From NCBI RefSeq assembly GCF_965118635.1, contig NZ_CBCPHV010000005.1, positions 1 through 64,000 on the forward strand: DNA of 64,000 nt, written 5' to 3'. Position numbers and translations under genes: made by a program. The notes under the pieces were generated by a model that was given only the letters and a program-made list of their open reading frames with translations, had not been told where the DNA came from and did no database searches. Below, piece after piece: positions 25,034 to 33,897 of the stretch. Position 1 is the stretch's first letter. Each line of letters starts with the position of its first letter. Source of the DNA: Empedobacter brevis_A. Lineage in GTDB: Bacteria; Bacteroidota; Bacteroidia; Flavobacteriales; Weeksellaceae.

Positions 25034-26587
25034 ATGAAAAAAATCGTATTATCACTGGTAATATTTGGAAGTTTTTACACTTCTCTAAACGCTCAACAAA
25101 CTGTAAAAGGAATCGTTTTTGAAGATAAAAATCAGAATAACAAATTTGATAAATCGGAAAAACGATTGGCTAATGTACAAGTCAGTAATGGAAAAGAAGT
25201 TGTTTCGACAAATGAAAAGGGAGAATATCAAATTGATATTGATAATGAAACAATTTTGTTTGTTGTAAAACCTACAAATTATAAAGTTCCGACGAATGAA
25301 TTTAATCAGCCACAATTCTTTTATATCAACAAACCTAATGGTTCTCCAAAATTAGAATATGCAGGTTCTGCTCCAACAGGAAATACTCCCAAAAGTGTTG
25401 ATTTTGCTTTAATTCCAGCAAAAGAAAATGAAAAATTTTCTGCTTTAATTTTTGGTGATCCACAAGCTTATACAGAAGAAGAAATTGAGTATTTTTCGAA
25501 AGGTATTGTTGATGATGTAAAAGGAATTAAAGGAATGGAATTCGGGCTTTCTTTAGGAGATTTGGTTGGAGATGACTTAAATCTTCATCCTTCTTACATA
25601 AAAACTGTTGGGAAAGTTAGTTTACCTTGGTACAATGTTATGGGAAACCATGATATGAATTATGATGCTAAAGAAGATAAATATTCTGATGAAACGTTCG
25701 AAAAAAACTTTGGTCCAAATAATTATTCATATAATGTAGGAAAAGCACACTTTATTGTATTAGATGATATTTTGTATCCTGATCCTCGTGATGGAAAAGG
25801 ATATTGGGGAGGTTTTCGTGCAGATCAATTAGAATTCATTAAAAACGATTTAAAATATGTTCCGAAAAATAATTTAATTGTTTTAGCATTTCATATTCCA
25901 CTTCGCGATATACGTCCAGAAGACCGAAACAAATTATTTGAATTATTAAAAGATTATCCAAATACAGTTTCAATGTCAGCTCATACACATTTCCAAGAGC
26001 AAATTTTTTATGCAAATCAAGATGGTTGGCAACAACAAAAACCTCATCATGAATATAATGTAGGAACAACTTCTGGTGATTGGTATTCTGGTCCAAAAGA
26101 TGCAAAAGGTGTTCCGGCTTCTACGATGCGAGATGGTACACCAAAAGGTTATGCATTTTTACATGTAGATGGGAATCAATACAAATTTGATTATAAAGTT
26201 GCTAATTCACCAAAAGAAAAACAAATTGATTTGTACCATACAAAAAAAGTGAAAGAAGGTAAACGAAATAAAGCTTTCCTTTATGCTAATTTCTATATGG
26301 GACATGAATCGAACAAAGTAGAATATCGCATAAATAATGGTGAATGGAAGAAGATGAATTGGGATCCAACAATTGATTATAATTATATGGAAACAATGAT
26401 TAAGATTGATAATGCAGAAATTGTAAATATCGGAAACAGACCTTCTGCTCCTGAAATTTCTAAACATATTTGGTCTGTTCGATTACCTAATAAATTAAAT
26501 GCAGGAACATATGAAATAGAAGTAAGAGCAACAGATTTATATGGAAATACATTTACTGAAAAATCTTCTTTTGAAGTTATTAAATAA
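25034..26587 (+). CDS. Secreted calcineurin-like phosphoesterase
   Basis: This 517-residue exported metallophosphoesterase has a signal peptide ending in LNAQQ. Residues about 22-130 form an N-terminal beta domain (GIVFEDKNQNNKFDKSEKRL, like a SdrD_B/MetallophosN module). The catalytic domain carries the metal motifs GDPQAY, LGDLVGDDL, GNHDMN, AFHIPL and SAHTHFQ in the usual order. A C-terminal beta domain (about residues 395-517) fits MetallophosC. Substrate unknown; members act on phosphomonoesters or diesters in the periplasm. It stands alone and ends at a strong terminator. Confidence 0.88.
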   Translation: MKKIVLSLVIFGSFYTSLNAQQTVKGIVFEDKNQNNKFDKSEKRLANVQVSNGKEVVSTNEKGEYQIDIDNETILFVVKPTNYKVPTNEFNQPQFFYINKPNGSPKLEYAGSAPTGNTPKSVDFALIPAKENEKFSALIFGDPQAYTEEEIEYFSKGIVDDVKGIKGMEFGLSLGDLVGDDLNLHPSYIKTVGKVSLPWYNVMGNHDMNYDAKEDKYSDETFEKNFGPNNYSYNVGKAHFIVLDDILYPDPRDGKGYWGGFRADQLEFIKNDLKYVPKNNLIVLAFHIPLRDIRPEDRNKLFELLKDYPNTVSMSAHTHFQEQIFYANQDGWQQQKPHHEYNVGTTSGDWYSGPKDAKGVPASTMRDGTPKGYAFLHVDGNQYKFDYKVANSPKEKQIDLYHTKKVKEGKRNKAFLYANFYMGHESNKVEYRINNGEWKKMNWDPTIDYNYMETMIKIDNAEIVNIGNRPSAPEISKHIWSVRLPNKLNAGTYEIEVRATDLYGNTFTEKSSFEVIK

Positions 26588-26604
26588 ACGCATTTTATAT
26601 AAGT

Positions 26605-26636
26605 AAAAAGGCCACTTCGAAAGAAGTGGCCTTTTT
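26605..26636 (+). terminator. Terminator of the calcineurin-like phosphoesterase
   Basis: A perfect 14-bp stem (AAAAAGGCCACTTC and its complement) closes a GAAA tetraloop and is followed by T residues. Confidence 0.93.
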
Positions 26637-26831
26637 TAATAAAACTCAATAAACTTTATTCATGTTAAATAAAAATAAATAAACCTTTAATTCAATGTAA
26701 AAACAATTTCAAGTCTTCAATTTTAGTAACGTTTACTTAAATATATCTTAATCCCTACTTAAACAACATACGGAATGGAACACATAGTTTTGTTAAAATT
26801 TTTAACACATAAACTATTCACATTTACAGCT

Positions 26832-29800
26832 ATGAAACAATTAAAATTACCACTGCTTCTACTTAGTGGATTTTTAAGTTTACATGCCAATGCTAAAACT
26901 TATAATCATACAAATTATCATCAAATTGTCTCTCAAGACCAAAATCCAATTAAAGGTCAAATTGTTGATCAAAATGGATTAGGAATTCCTGATGTAGAAA
27001 TAATCATTAAAGGAACATCTTTTAAAACATTTACAGATGGAGATGGTTTTTTCGAATTTGTTTCAATAAATGTGGCTCATCCTACATTATTAATTAATTC
27101 TTCGTTTCATAAATTTATTGAATATTCTCCGAAAGATATTTCCAATATAAAAGTTACACTACAAGAAGATACAAATCAGTTAAATGAAGTTGTTGTTACA
27201 GCGTTAGGAATAAAACGTGAACAAAAAAAATTAGGATTTGCGCAACAAAATATAAATTCAGAAGAATTGGCTACAGCAGAAGCAAACAATTGGTCTTCAG
27301 GATTGAAAGGAAAAGTAGCTGGTCTTAATATTATTTCTGGAGGAAATGGACCTATCAATTCACAACAGATTATTTTACGAGGAGCGAATTCAATCGATCA
27401 ATCGAAAAATTATGCTTTAATCGTTATCGATGGTGTTCCTATGAGCACAGAAATGACATCATCTGGGAATGATACTGCTTATATGGGCGACGATTCTCCT
27501 ATTGACTTTGGGAATGGAATTTCTGATATTAATCAGGCAGATATAGAAAGTGTAACAGTTTTGAAAGGTCCTGCTGCAGCTGCATTATATGGTAACAAAG
27601 CTGCTAATGGAGCATTAATTATTACAACAAAATCTGGAAAAAAAGGAAAAAGATTAGGATTGGAATATAAATCTACGGTTGCAATTGATGTTGTAAACAA
27701 TTGGCCTGATTTCCAGTACGAATACGGACAAGGATCTGGAAAAAGTTTTGATAAAAATGGTAATCCATATTATTCTTATCAAGCTTCTGCAGATGGACCA
27801 AACACAGGAAGTACATCCTCTGCTTTCGGACCTAAATTTAGTAATCAACAATTTTTTCAATACGATCCAGATTTAGAAAAACAAGGAACTGAAAGAACTT
27901 TGTGGCGCCCTTATAAAGACAATAGAAAAGGATTTTGGCAAACTGGATTTACTTTCAGTAATTCTATTACACTTTCTGGTGGGAATGATAAAGGAAGTAT
28001 GCGAGCTTCTATTGGACATCAGAAAAATAGTTGGATTATGCCAAATACAGGCTACGAAAATTATACTGCTGCAATAAATGGTAATTATCAAGTAAGTGAT
28101 CGCATCAAAGTTTCTACAGCATTAAACTTTACACGAAAAACAAGTGATAATTTACCTGGAACTGGTTACAATAATGGTTCGATTGCTTATTTCATGATTT
28201 TCCAAAATCCAAATGTTGATTTAGCATGGTACAAACCAATATGGCAAAAAAACTACGATGGTGTAAAAATGATTCGCCCTTACAGTTCATATATGGACAA
28301 TCCTTACGCAATTGCATATGAAGCGGTAAATCCTATGAATAGTAATCAAATTGTTGGGAATATTCGAGCTGATTTTAAAATAAGCAATAAATTAAGTTTA
28401 ATGTTACGTCCTGCAATTAATACATACACACAATTGCGCGAACAAAAACGCCCGTTTGATATGAACCGAACACCAAAAGGTTATTATAAAAGACAAGATG
28501 TTTCTAAAACCGAAACTAATATTGACTTCTTAATGACTTATACAGATAAATGGGGAGATTTCGGATTTACAGCAAATGTTGGAGGAAACAGAAAAAATTA
28601 TGAATACAAAAATTTAACTGCTTGGGTTGATGGACTAGCTTCTCCAGGAGTTTATAAACTTGCAAACGGATTAACTTCTCCTTTCGCTAGAACTTATGAT
28701 TCTAATTTAAAAGAAAACTCTTTATATGGAATGGCTTCTTTTGGTTGGAAAGATATGATTTTTGTTGATATAACAGGTCGAAATGACTGGAATTCATCTG
28801 TTGCACTTAAATATAGCTCTTTCTTTTATCCTTCAGTTTCCTCAAGTTTTATCTTATCTGATTTATTTAAACTAAAAGGTCCTATCAATTACTTAAAATA
28901 CCGTGCATCATTTGCTAAAGTAGGAAATGGAGGAACGCCAGGTTGGACAAATAGATATTATGATCAAAGTGATTTTTCTGGATCAGCGGTTGTACAAAAT
29001 AAACTTTATAACCCAGATATAAAACCTGAATCTACAACATCTTGGGAAACTGGTTTCGAAGCATTATTATTCAAAAAAAGATTGAGCTTAGACTTTACTG
29101 TTTATCAACAAAGTACTAAAAATCAAATTTTCGAATTACCTAATGATATCACAACTGGTTATTCAAAAAGAGTTGTAAATGGAGGTGAAATTGAAAATAG
29201 AGGAATCGAATTAGCAGTTTCTTATACACCTATAAAAAATAAAAACTTTAGCTGGAAAGTTTCTGGAAATTGGACTAAAAATGAAAACAAAGTAAAATCT
29301 TTAGTAGAAGGAATTGAAGGTAACGAAATGATTCTTGGTCAATCTGGAACGGTTTATCAAATTGCAAAAGTTGGCGGATCTTCTACTGCTTTATATGGAG
29401 AAAAATTCGTACGAAATAATGCAGGACAAATTATTTACGATGCTAAAACTGGAGTTCCTATCAAAAACGGATTATTAGAATATGTAGGAGATGCAACACC
29501 AAAGTGGCGAGCAGGATTTACCAATGAAATCAAATACAAAACACTTCGATTCAGTTTTACTTTAGATGGACAATATGGCGGAATCGTTTATTCTCAAACT
29601 TATCATAAAATGATGGAACAAGGAAAATTAGCCGATTCATTGCCAGGTCGTGAAGATGGTTACATCATAGGAAATGGTGTTGTTCTAAATCCAGATGGAA
29701 CATATTCGCCAAACACAACAAAAACAGACGTAGCAACTTATTATGGTGAATATAATCGTCGTGCAAATGTAGAAGCAAACTCGTTCAAAGCTTCATATAT

Positions 29801-30035
29801 AAAGTTAAGAGATGTCAGTTTAACTTTTGACTTTTCTAAAAAATTATTATCAAAAACAGGATTGGAAGCATTATCATTAACTTTTTATGGACGCGATTTA
29901 TTTACAATCAGCGATTTCCCATTATACGATCCAGAAACCGCTTCTTTGAATGGAAACAAATATGTTCCTGGAGTTGAAATGGGACAAATGCCATCCACAG
30001 CTACCTATGGTATCACGTTAAAAGCTTCATTATAA
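26832..30035 (+). CDS. SusC/RagA-family TonB-linked outer-membrane protein (pair 1)
   Basis: This TonB-dependent transporter has 1067 residues from the ATG at 26832. An in-frame ATG at 26775 would add 19 residues before the signal peptide MKQLKLPLLLLSGFLSLHAN and is less likely. A carboxypeptidase-regulatory-like domain follows (PIKGQIVDQNGLGIPDVEII), then the plug (LNEVVVTALGIKREQKKLGF; VTVLKGPAAAALYGNKAANG) and a 22-strand-type barrel ending in GITLKASL. It imports a ligand captured by the SusD lipoprotein encoded 23 bp downstream. No glycoside hydrolase or other enzyme is linked, so the substrate is unknown. Confidence 0.92.
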   Translation: MKQLKLPLLLLSGFLSLHANAKTYNHTNYHQIVSQDQNPIKGQIVDQNGLGIPDVEIIIKGTSFKTFTDGDGFFEFVSINVAHPTLLINSSFHKFIEYSPKDISNIKVTLQEDTNQLNEVVVTALGIKREQKKLGFAQQNINSEELATAEANNWSSGLKGKVAGLNIISGGNGPINSQQIILRGANSIDQSKNYALIVIDGVPMSTEMTSSGNDTAYMGDDSPIDFGNGISDINQADIESVTVLKGPAAAALYGNKAANGALIITTKSGKKGKRLGLEYKSTVAIDVVNNWPDFQYEYGQGSGKSFDKNGNPYYSYQASADGPNTGSTSSAFGPKFSNQQFFQYDPDLEKQGTERTLWRPYKDNRKGFWQTGFTFSNSITLSGGNDKGSMRASIGHQKNSWIMPNTGYENYTAAINGNYQVSDRIKVSTALNFTRKTSDNLPGTGYNNGSIAYFMIFQNPNVDLAWYKPIWQKNYDGVKMIRPYSSYMDNPYAIAYEAVNPMNSNQIVGNIRADFKISNKLSLMLRPAINTYTQLREQKRPFDMNRTPKGYYKRQDVSKTETNIDFLMTYTDKWGDFGFTANVGGNRKNYEYKNLTAWVDGLASPGVYKLANGLTSPFARTYDSNLKENSLYGMASFGWKDMIFVDITGRNDWNSSVALKYSSFFYPSVSSSFILSDLFKLKGPINYLKYRASFAKVGNGGTPGWTNRYYDQSDFSGSAVVQNKLYNPDIKPESTTSWETGFEALLFKKRLSLDFTVYQQSTKNQIFELPNDITTGYSKRVVNGGEIENRGIELAVSYTPIKNKNFSWKVSGNWTKNENKVKSLVEGIEGNEMILGQSGTVYQIAKVGGSSTALYGEKFVRNNAGQIIYDAKTGVPIKNGLLEYVGDATPKWRAGFTNEIKYKTLRFSFTLDGQYGGIVYSQTYHKMMEQGKLADSLPGREDGYIIGNGVVLNPDGTYSPNTTKTDVATYYGEYNRRANVEANSFKASYIKLRDVSLTFDFSKKLLSKTGLEALSLTFYGRDLFTISDFPLYDPETASLNGNKYVPGVEMGQMPSTATYGITLKASL

Positions 30036-30058
30036 TTCTCAATATTCAATTTATTAAA

Positions 30059-31510
30059 ATGAAAAATATTTCAATTAAAATAGCATTCGCTTTAGCAATT
30101 ATTACAACTGTTTTCTCTTGTACAAACGATTTTGAAGAAGCAAATGAAGATCCTAATCTAATCACAAAAATAAATTCGGGTTCTGTTTTAAATCCTGTTC
30201 TTTATAATTTAGCTGAAAATAATGTACTAAAAAACTACGACATTACAGCTCAATTAATGCAAGTTCACATTCCTTTTCCAAGTAATGCAATGGGACTTCA
30301 TCGCTACGATGTAACAACAGGAACTGGAAATTCGACATGGAATAGCGCATATAAAAATCTTGTAAATTTAGAAGAAATGCTAAAAGTTTCTGAAAAAGCA
30401 GGAGATGTCAATTATCAAGCAATTGCATTAACGCTTCGTTCATTAGTTATTTCTAATTTAACAGATATGTTTGGTGATGTACCTTTTACTGAAGCTGCAA
30501 AACTAGAAGAAGGAATTACAAAACCGAAATTTGATAAACAAGAAGATATTTATAAGCAATTAATAACTGATTTAGATAATGCAAATCAATTATATGTTAC
30601 TAATTTAGGATTAAAATATGGATCTGATATTCTCTTTCCAAACAGCGATAAAAACATCAATATTACACGCTGGAAAAAGTTTACAAATTCATTAAAAATG
30701 AGATTATTATTAAGAATTTCGAATCGTGATGCCACAGCATTGACTGAAATTAAAAAAATAATTGATGATCCTAAAACATATCCAGTTTTTGACAATGAGA
30801 CTGAATCAGCAATTTTACAACTTACTGGTTTAGCTCCAAGTTTATCTCCTTGGCCAAGAGCGCAAGATTATAGAGATAATCGTTCTTTTACAACTTTTTT
30901 TATTGATAAAATGGATGAAACAAAAGATCCTCGCTTAGCTATTTTTGTTAATAAAGCATCTGACTTGAAAGGAAATTCGTTAGGTTACAAAGGTATTCCT
31001 GCTGCCTACGAAGGAAATAGTTCCGATTATAATTATAATCCATCTTCTCCGAATAATATAATTGTTGTGGCTCCGATGAAAATTCCATTAATGACTTATG
31101 CCGAAGTTGAATTTATAAAAGCCGAAATTGCTCAGAAAGGATTAGCTGCCGATGCAAAAAGTCATTATGATAAAGCAGTAAAAGCAGCCGTTCAATTATG
31201 GACAAATATGGAACCTAGTTCTGAATTTATGGAACACGAAAATATTAAATACAACAATACATTAGAACGTATTATCGATCAAAAATATTTTGCTCTATTC
31301 TTTACAGATTATCAACAATGGTTTGAATATAAAAGAACTGGTTTTCCAAAATTACCAACAACTTCTACAATGCTAAACGATAAAAAAATGCCTCGTCGCT
31401 TACTTTATCCAACAAGCATAAGAAACTACAATCCAGAAGGCTATCAACAAGCCCTTCAACAAATGGGACCAGATGATATAAATACGCGTGTTTGGTGGGA
31501 TGTGAAATAA
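30059..31510 (+). CDS. SusD/RagB-family outer-membrane lipoprotein (pair 1)
   Basis: This 483-residue lipoprotein has its lipid cysteine at about residue 21 (TTVFSCTNDFEEANEDPN). The TPR-like helical body includes LTLRSLVISNLTDMFGDVPF and the late segment IIDQKYFALFFTDYQQWFEYKRTGFP (here split mentally at DYQQW), typical of the SusD-like_2 subfamily. It binds the ligand at the cell surface and caps the SusC barrel encoded upstream. The pair ends at a terminator at 31535-31563. Confidence 0.9.
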   Translation: MKNISIKIAFALAIITTVFSCTNDFEEANEDPNLITKINSGSVLNPVLYNLAENNVLKNYDITAQLMQVHIPFPSNAMGLHRYDVTTGTGNSTWNSAYKNLVNLEEMLKVSEKAGDVNYQAIALTLRSLVISNLTDMFGDVPFTEAAKLEEGITKPKFDKQEDIYKQLITDLDNANQLYVTNLGLKYGSDILFPNSDKNINITRWKKFTNSLKMRLLLRISNRDATALTEIKKIIDDPKTYPVFDNETESAILQLTGLAPSLSPWPRAQDYRDNRSFTTFFIDKMDETKDPRLAIFVNKASDLKGNSLGYKGIPAAYEGNSSDYNYNPSSPNNIIVVAPMKIPLMTYAEVEFIKAEIAQKGLAADAKSHYDKAVKAAVQLWTNMEPSSEFMEHENIKYNNTLERIIDQKYFALFFTDYQQWFEYKRTGFPKLPTTSTMLNDKKMPRRLLYPTSIRNYNPEGYQQALQQMGPDDINTRVWWDVK

Positions 31511-31534
31511 GTGCTTTCACACCCATATTTTATA

Positions 31535-31563
31535 GAAAACGGCTTTTTTCAAAGGCCGTTTTC
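31535..31563 (+). terminator. Terminator of SusCD pair 1
   Basis: GAAAACGGC (31535-31543) pairs with GCCGTTTTC (31555-31563) across an 11-base loop, followed by a T-rich stretch. Confidence 0.8.
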
Positions 31564-31599
31564 GTTTTATTTGTATCTTCACTAAAATAATAGAAACCG

Positions 31600-31953
31600 A
31601 TGCATATCGAAGAATTAAGAGATTATTGCTTAGCACTTCCACAAGTAGAAGAAAAATTTCCTTTTGATCAATCTACATTAGTTTTCTACATTGCTGGAAA
31701 AATGTTTTGTTTATGTAATATAGATAAATTCGATTCTATAAATATCAAATGTGATCCTGATAAAGCAATCGAAATTCGAGCAATCTACGAAGCTGTAACT
31801 CCTGGTTATCATATGAATAAAAAACATTGGAATACAGTAAAAATTAACATGGATGTTAAAGATTCACAGATTAAAGAATGGATAAAAGATTCCTATAATT
31901 TAGTTATCCTAACTTTACCAAAATCTAAAAGACCTGAATTACTTAAAGAATGA
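31600..31953 (+). CDS. MmcQ/YjbR-family DNA-binding protein
   Basis: This 117-residue single-domain protein of the CyaY-like fold opens with MHIEELRDYCLALPQVEEKFPFD (first part of the domain), followed by VFYIAGKMFCLC, then PDKAIEIRAIYEAVTPGYHM and KKHWNTVKI. These are the hallmark segments of the MmcQ/YjbR family. The E. coli member binds double-stranded DNA; the cellular role is unclear. It precedes the TPP riboswitch but is not under its control. Confidence 0.85.
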   Translation: MHIEELRDYCLALPQVEEKFPFDQSTLVFYIAGKMFCLCNIDKFDSINIKCDPDKAIEIRAIYEAVTPGYHMNKKHWNTVKINMDVKDSQIKEWIKDSYNLVILTLPKSKRPELLKE

Positions 31954-32010
31954 TTAAACTTAATTTATAAAATTTTCTAGGAAATTTCTAAAGATATTAT
32001 CATCTTTGCC

Positions 32011-32153
32011 ACACAATGGGGTGCTAATTATTGGCTGAGAATATACCCAAGAACAGTTTTGTTCTGTACCTGATCCAGATAATGCTGGCGGAGGGATTGA
32101 TGTTATTCATAACTTCTATCTCCTCATCAACAAACAAATTTAATGATGAAGGA
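32011..32153 (+). promoter_or_regulatory. TPP riboswitch (THI element) of the pnuT operon
   Basis: The conserved TPP aptamer marks are in order: GGGGTGC (32018-32024), GGCTGAGA (32033-32040), ATACCC (32043-32048), ACCTGATCCAGATAATGC (32068-32085) and GGCGGAGGGATTGATG. A variable hairpin GAACAG/CTGTT-like lies between. A -7-like element CATCTTTG at 32001-32008 is placed so that transcription starts at the aptamer. Downstream, TCCTCATC (32121-32128) can pair with GATGAAGG (32145-32152) over the pnuT start codons, while GAGG in the aptamer's 3' strand (32091-32094) can compete for CCTC. This suggests translational control; the switch model is inference. Confidence 0.92.
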
Positions 32154-32730
32154 AATTATTTCACAAACAACTTGGCAAGAATGGCTAGGTGTACTTTTTT
32201 CAATTTTTCAAGTTGTATTAGCGCGATACAATAATCCAAAAAATTATTTATTCGGAATTGCAGGTATTTCACTATCTCTTTTCGTTATGTTCAATTCTAA
32301 ACTTTATGCGGAATTTACCCTTAATATTTATTATTTAGTAATGAGTATTTATGGTTGGTTATATTGGAGATTTGGGAAACAAAAAAATGAAATTAAAGTA
32401 TCAAAAACCAATAAACAAGAATGGAGATTTGTTGTAGGAATTGTCTTGGTTAGTTTTACCATTTTCTACTTTGCTTTAACTCATTTCACAGATTCTGATG
32501 TCCCGATTTGGGATTCGCTTGTTAGTGCATTTGCTTGGGCTGGAATGTGGCTTATGGCAAAACGTAAACTTGAAAATTGGATTTTACTAAATATTAGTAA
32601 TATCATTTCTATTCCATTAATGATTCATAAAAACTTGTATTTATATGCAATTCTTTCAGCTTTATTATTCACAGTTGCTATATCGGGATATCTTAATTGG
32701 AGAAAAATTATAAATCAAAAAAATGCTTAA
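32143..32730 (+). CDS. pnuT: PnuC-family transporter, probably thiamine (PnuT)
   Basis: This integral membrane protein of 195 residues has about seven hydrophobic helices and the PnuC-family signature NIYYLVMSIYGWLYWRFG near residues 61-78. A second signature, WILLNISNIISIPLMIHKNL, lies near residues 146-165. PnuC members are facilitators for vitamin precursors that are trapped by phosphorylation inside the cell. Because the gene lies directly under a TPP riboswitch, thiamine is the likely substrate, hence PnuT rather than nicotinamide riboside. Either of two adjacent ATG codons (32143 or 32146) may be used. It overlaps the next gene by 8 bp. Confidence 0.85.
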   Translation: MMKEIISQTTWQEWLGVLFSIFQVVLARYNNPKNYLFGIAGISLSLFVMFNSKLYAEFTLNIYYLVMSIYGWLYWRFGKQKNEIKVSKTNKQEWRFVVGIVLVSFTIFYFALTHFTDSDVPIWDSLVSAFAWAGMWLMAKRKLENWILLNISNIISIPLMIHKNLYLYAILSALLFTVAISGYLNWRKIINQKNA

Positions 32731-33736
32731 TATCAATCTTATTCGGGAACAATTATTAAATGTAGAAAACTTTAATCCTGAAATTCTAGAGTTAATAGAA
32801 AATAATAATTGGTTAAACATTTGGGTTCCGAAACAATACAACGGATTGGGATTACGATTTTCTGAAGGCTTAAAAACTTTACAATCTATTGCTAAAATTG
32901 ATGGAAGTTTAGGCTGGTTTGTAACACTTTGCAGTGGTGCAAATTATTTTTCACGAAACTTAAAACCCGAAATAGCTCACAAACTATTCTCTTCTCAAAA
33001 AACTTGTTTTGGAGGAAGTGGAATGTTAGGCGGAACAGCAGAAAAAATTGGTGAAAATTATATCATAAATGGCTTATGGGATTATGCTACAGGAGCTCCT
33101 TATCTTACTCATTTTACACTAAATGCAAAAATAATTGAAGATGGAAATGAAGTTTTAGATCATAACCACGAACCGCAATTTCTTTCATTTATCCTCGATA
33201 AATCGCAAGTTAATCTTATTTCAACTTGGAAATCTATGGGAATGATTGCAACTTCATCGCATAGTTTCGAAGTGAAGAATCAAAAAGTTCATAAAGATCA
33301 TAGTTTTATTTACAATGAATTTTATTCGGATGATTTAGTTGAAAAAATTCCTTTTCGAGTTTTTGCAGATTTAACATTATTGGTAAATTATCTAGGAATG
33401 GCTGAACATTTTCTTGAAAAAAGTCTCGAATCCTTTACTTCTACTCTACAAGATGATTTCCAAAATTATTTGAATAAATGTTCTGATAAAACACTTATAT
33501 ATTCAGCAGAAATAGAAAGTTTACTTCAGAAGAATCAATCAATATCAGAAGAATTGACAGAAGAAATACATGCTTTTGGAACAAAAGTAGTGGAACAAAT
33601 TACTCACTATATTATTCAAATTTATCCACAATTAGGAATAAAAGCTTCTAAATTAAATGATGAAATTAATCAAGTTTTTAGAGATTATTTTACCGCAACA
33701 CAGCATCGTAATTTCAGGATAAATATTCTCCCATAA
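32723..33736 (+). CDS. Acyl-CoA-dehydrogenase-like flavoprotein in the thiamine operon
   Basis: This 337-residue protein is of the acyl-CoA dehydrogenase fold. The N-terminal helical part contains WVPKQYNGLGLRFSEGLKTL and IAKIDGSLGWFVTLCSGANY. The middle beta part contains INGLWDYATGAPYLTHFTLN and WKSMGMIATSSHSFEVKNQK, and the C-terminal helices contain QHRNFRIN. The pattern is nearer to the DszC/flavin-monooxygenase branch (Acyl-CoA_dh_2 type C-terminus) than to classical beta-oxidation enzymes. The glutamate base of classical dehydrogenases is not obvious. It overlaps pnuT by 8 bp and therefore sits under the TPP riboswitch. A role in thiamine or thiamine-breakdown-product metabolism is inferred from that position. 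Confidence 0.75.
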   Translation: MLNINLIREQLLNVENFNPEILELIENNNWLNIWVPKQYNGLGLRFSEGLKTLQSIAKIDGSLGWFVTLCSGANYFSRNLKPEIAHKLFSSQKTCFGGSGMLGGTAEKIGENYIINGLWDYATGAPYLTHFTLNAKIIEDGNEVLDHNHEPQFLSFILDKSQVNLISTWKSMGMIATSSHSFEVKNQKVHKDHSFIYNEFYSDDLVEKIPFRVFADLTLLVNYLGMAEHFLEKSLESFTSTLQDDFQNYLNKCSDKTLIYSAEIESLLQKNQSISEELTEEIHAFGTKVVEQITHYIIQIYPQLGIKASKLNDEINQVFRDYFTATQHRNFRINILP

Positions 33737-33749
33737 AAGTCTATTTATA

Positions 33750-33757
33750 TATATTTG
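33750..33757 (+). promoter_or_regulatory. -7 promoter element of tRNA-Arg
   Basis: TATATTTG matches TANNTTTG and ends 10 bases before the tRNA 5' end. Confidence 0.6.
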
Positions 33758-33767
33758 CAATCTATTC

Positions 33768-33839
33768 GGCTGCGTAATTTAATGGATAGAATATCAGATT
33801 CCGGTTCTGACAGTAAGGGTTCGAATCCCTTCGTGGTCA
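33768..33839 (+). tRNA. tRNA-Arg (anticodon CCG)
   Basis: The cloverleaf folds by eye. The acceptor GGCTGCG (33768-33774) pairs with CGTGGTC (33832-33838) using three G-U pairs, with discriminator A at 33839. The anticodon stem TCAGA/TCTGA encloses the loop TTCCGGT, giving anticodon CCG. The T arm is AAGGG-TTCGAAT-CCCTT. The D loop has GGA with A20, an arginine identity base. CCA is not encoded. It reads the rare codon CGG. Confidence 0.9.
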
Positions 33840-33842
33840 CTC

Positions 33843-33886
33843 AAATAGACAAATCCTAAATATAATTATTTAGGATTTGTCTATTT
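33843..33886. terminator. Bidirectional terminator between tRNA-Arg and the MFS gene
   Basis: A perfect 20-bp stem (33843-33862 with 33867-33886) and a 4-base loop, with a T run on the plus-strand side, lies 4 bp past the tRNA and 11 bp before the end of the convergent MFS gene. Confidence 0.9.
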
Positions 33887-33897
33887 TTAGTTAAAAA

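Noticed and set aside
26775..26831. Upstream start for SusC pair 1
   Set aside because: The extra 19 residues precede a complete signal peptide at 26832 and are not signal-like.
32031..32234. 67-codon frame overlapping the TPP riboswitch and pnuT
   Set aside because: It translates the conserved aptamer and then the wrong frame of pnuT; the RNA element explains the sequence.
33768..33886. Integration site of a genomic island at tRNA-Arg
   Set aside because: No integrase gene and no repeat of the tRNA 3' end was seen nearby; the hairpin after it is an ordinary terminator.
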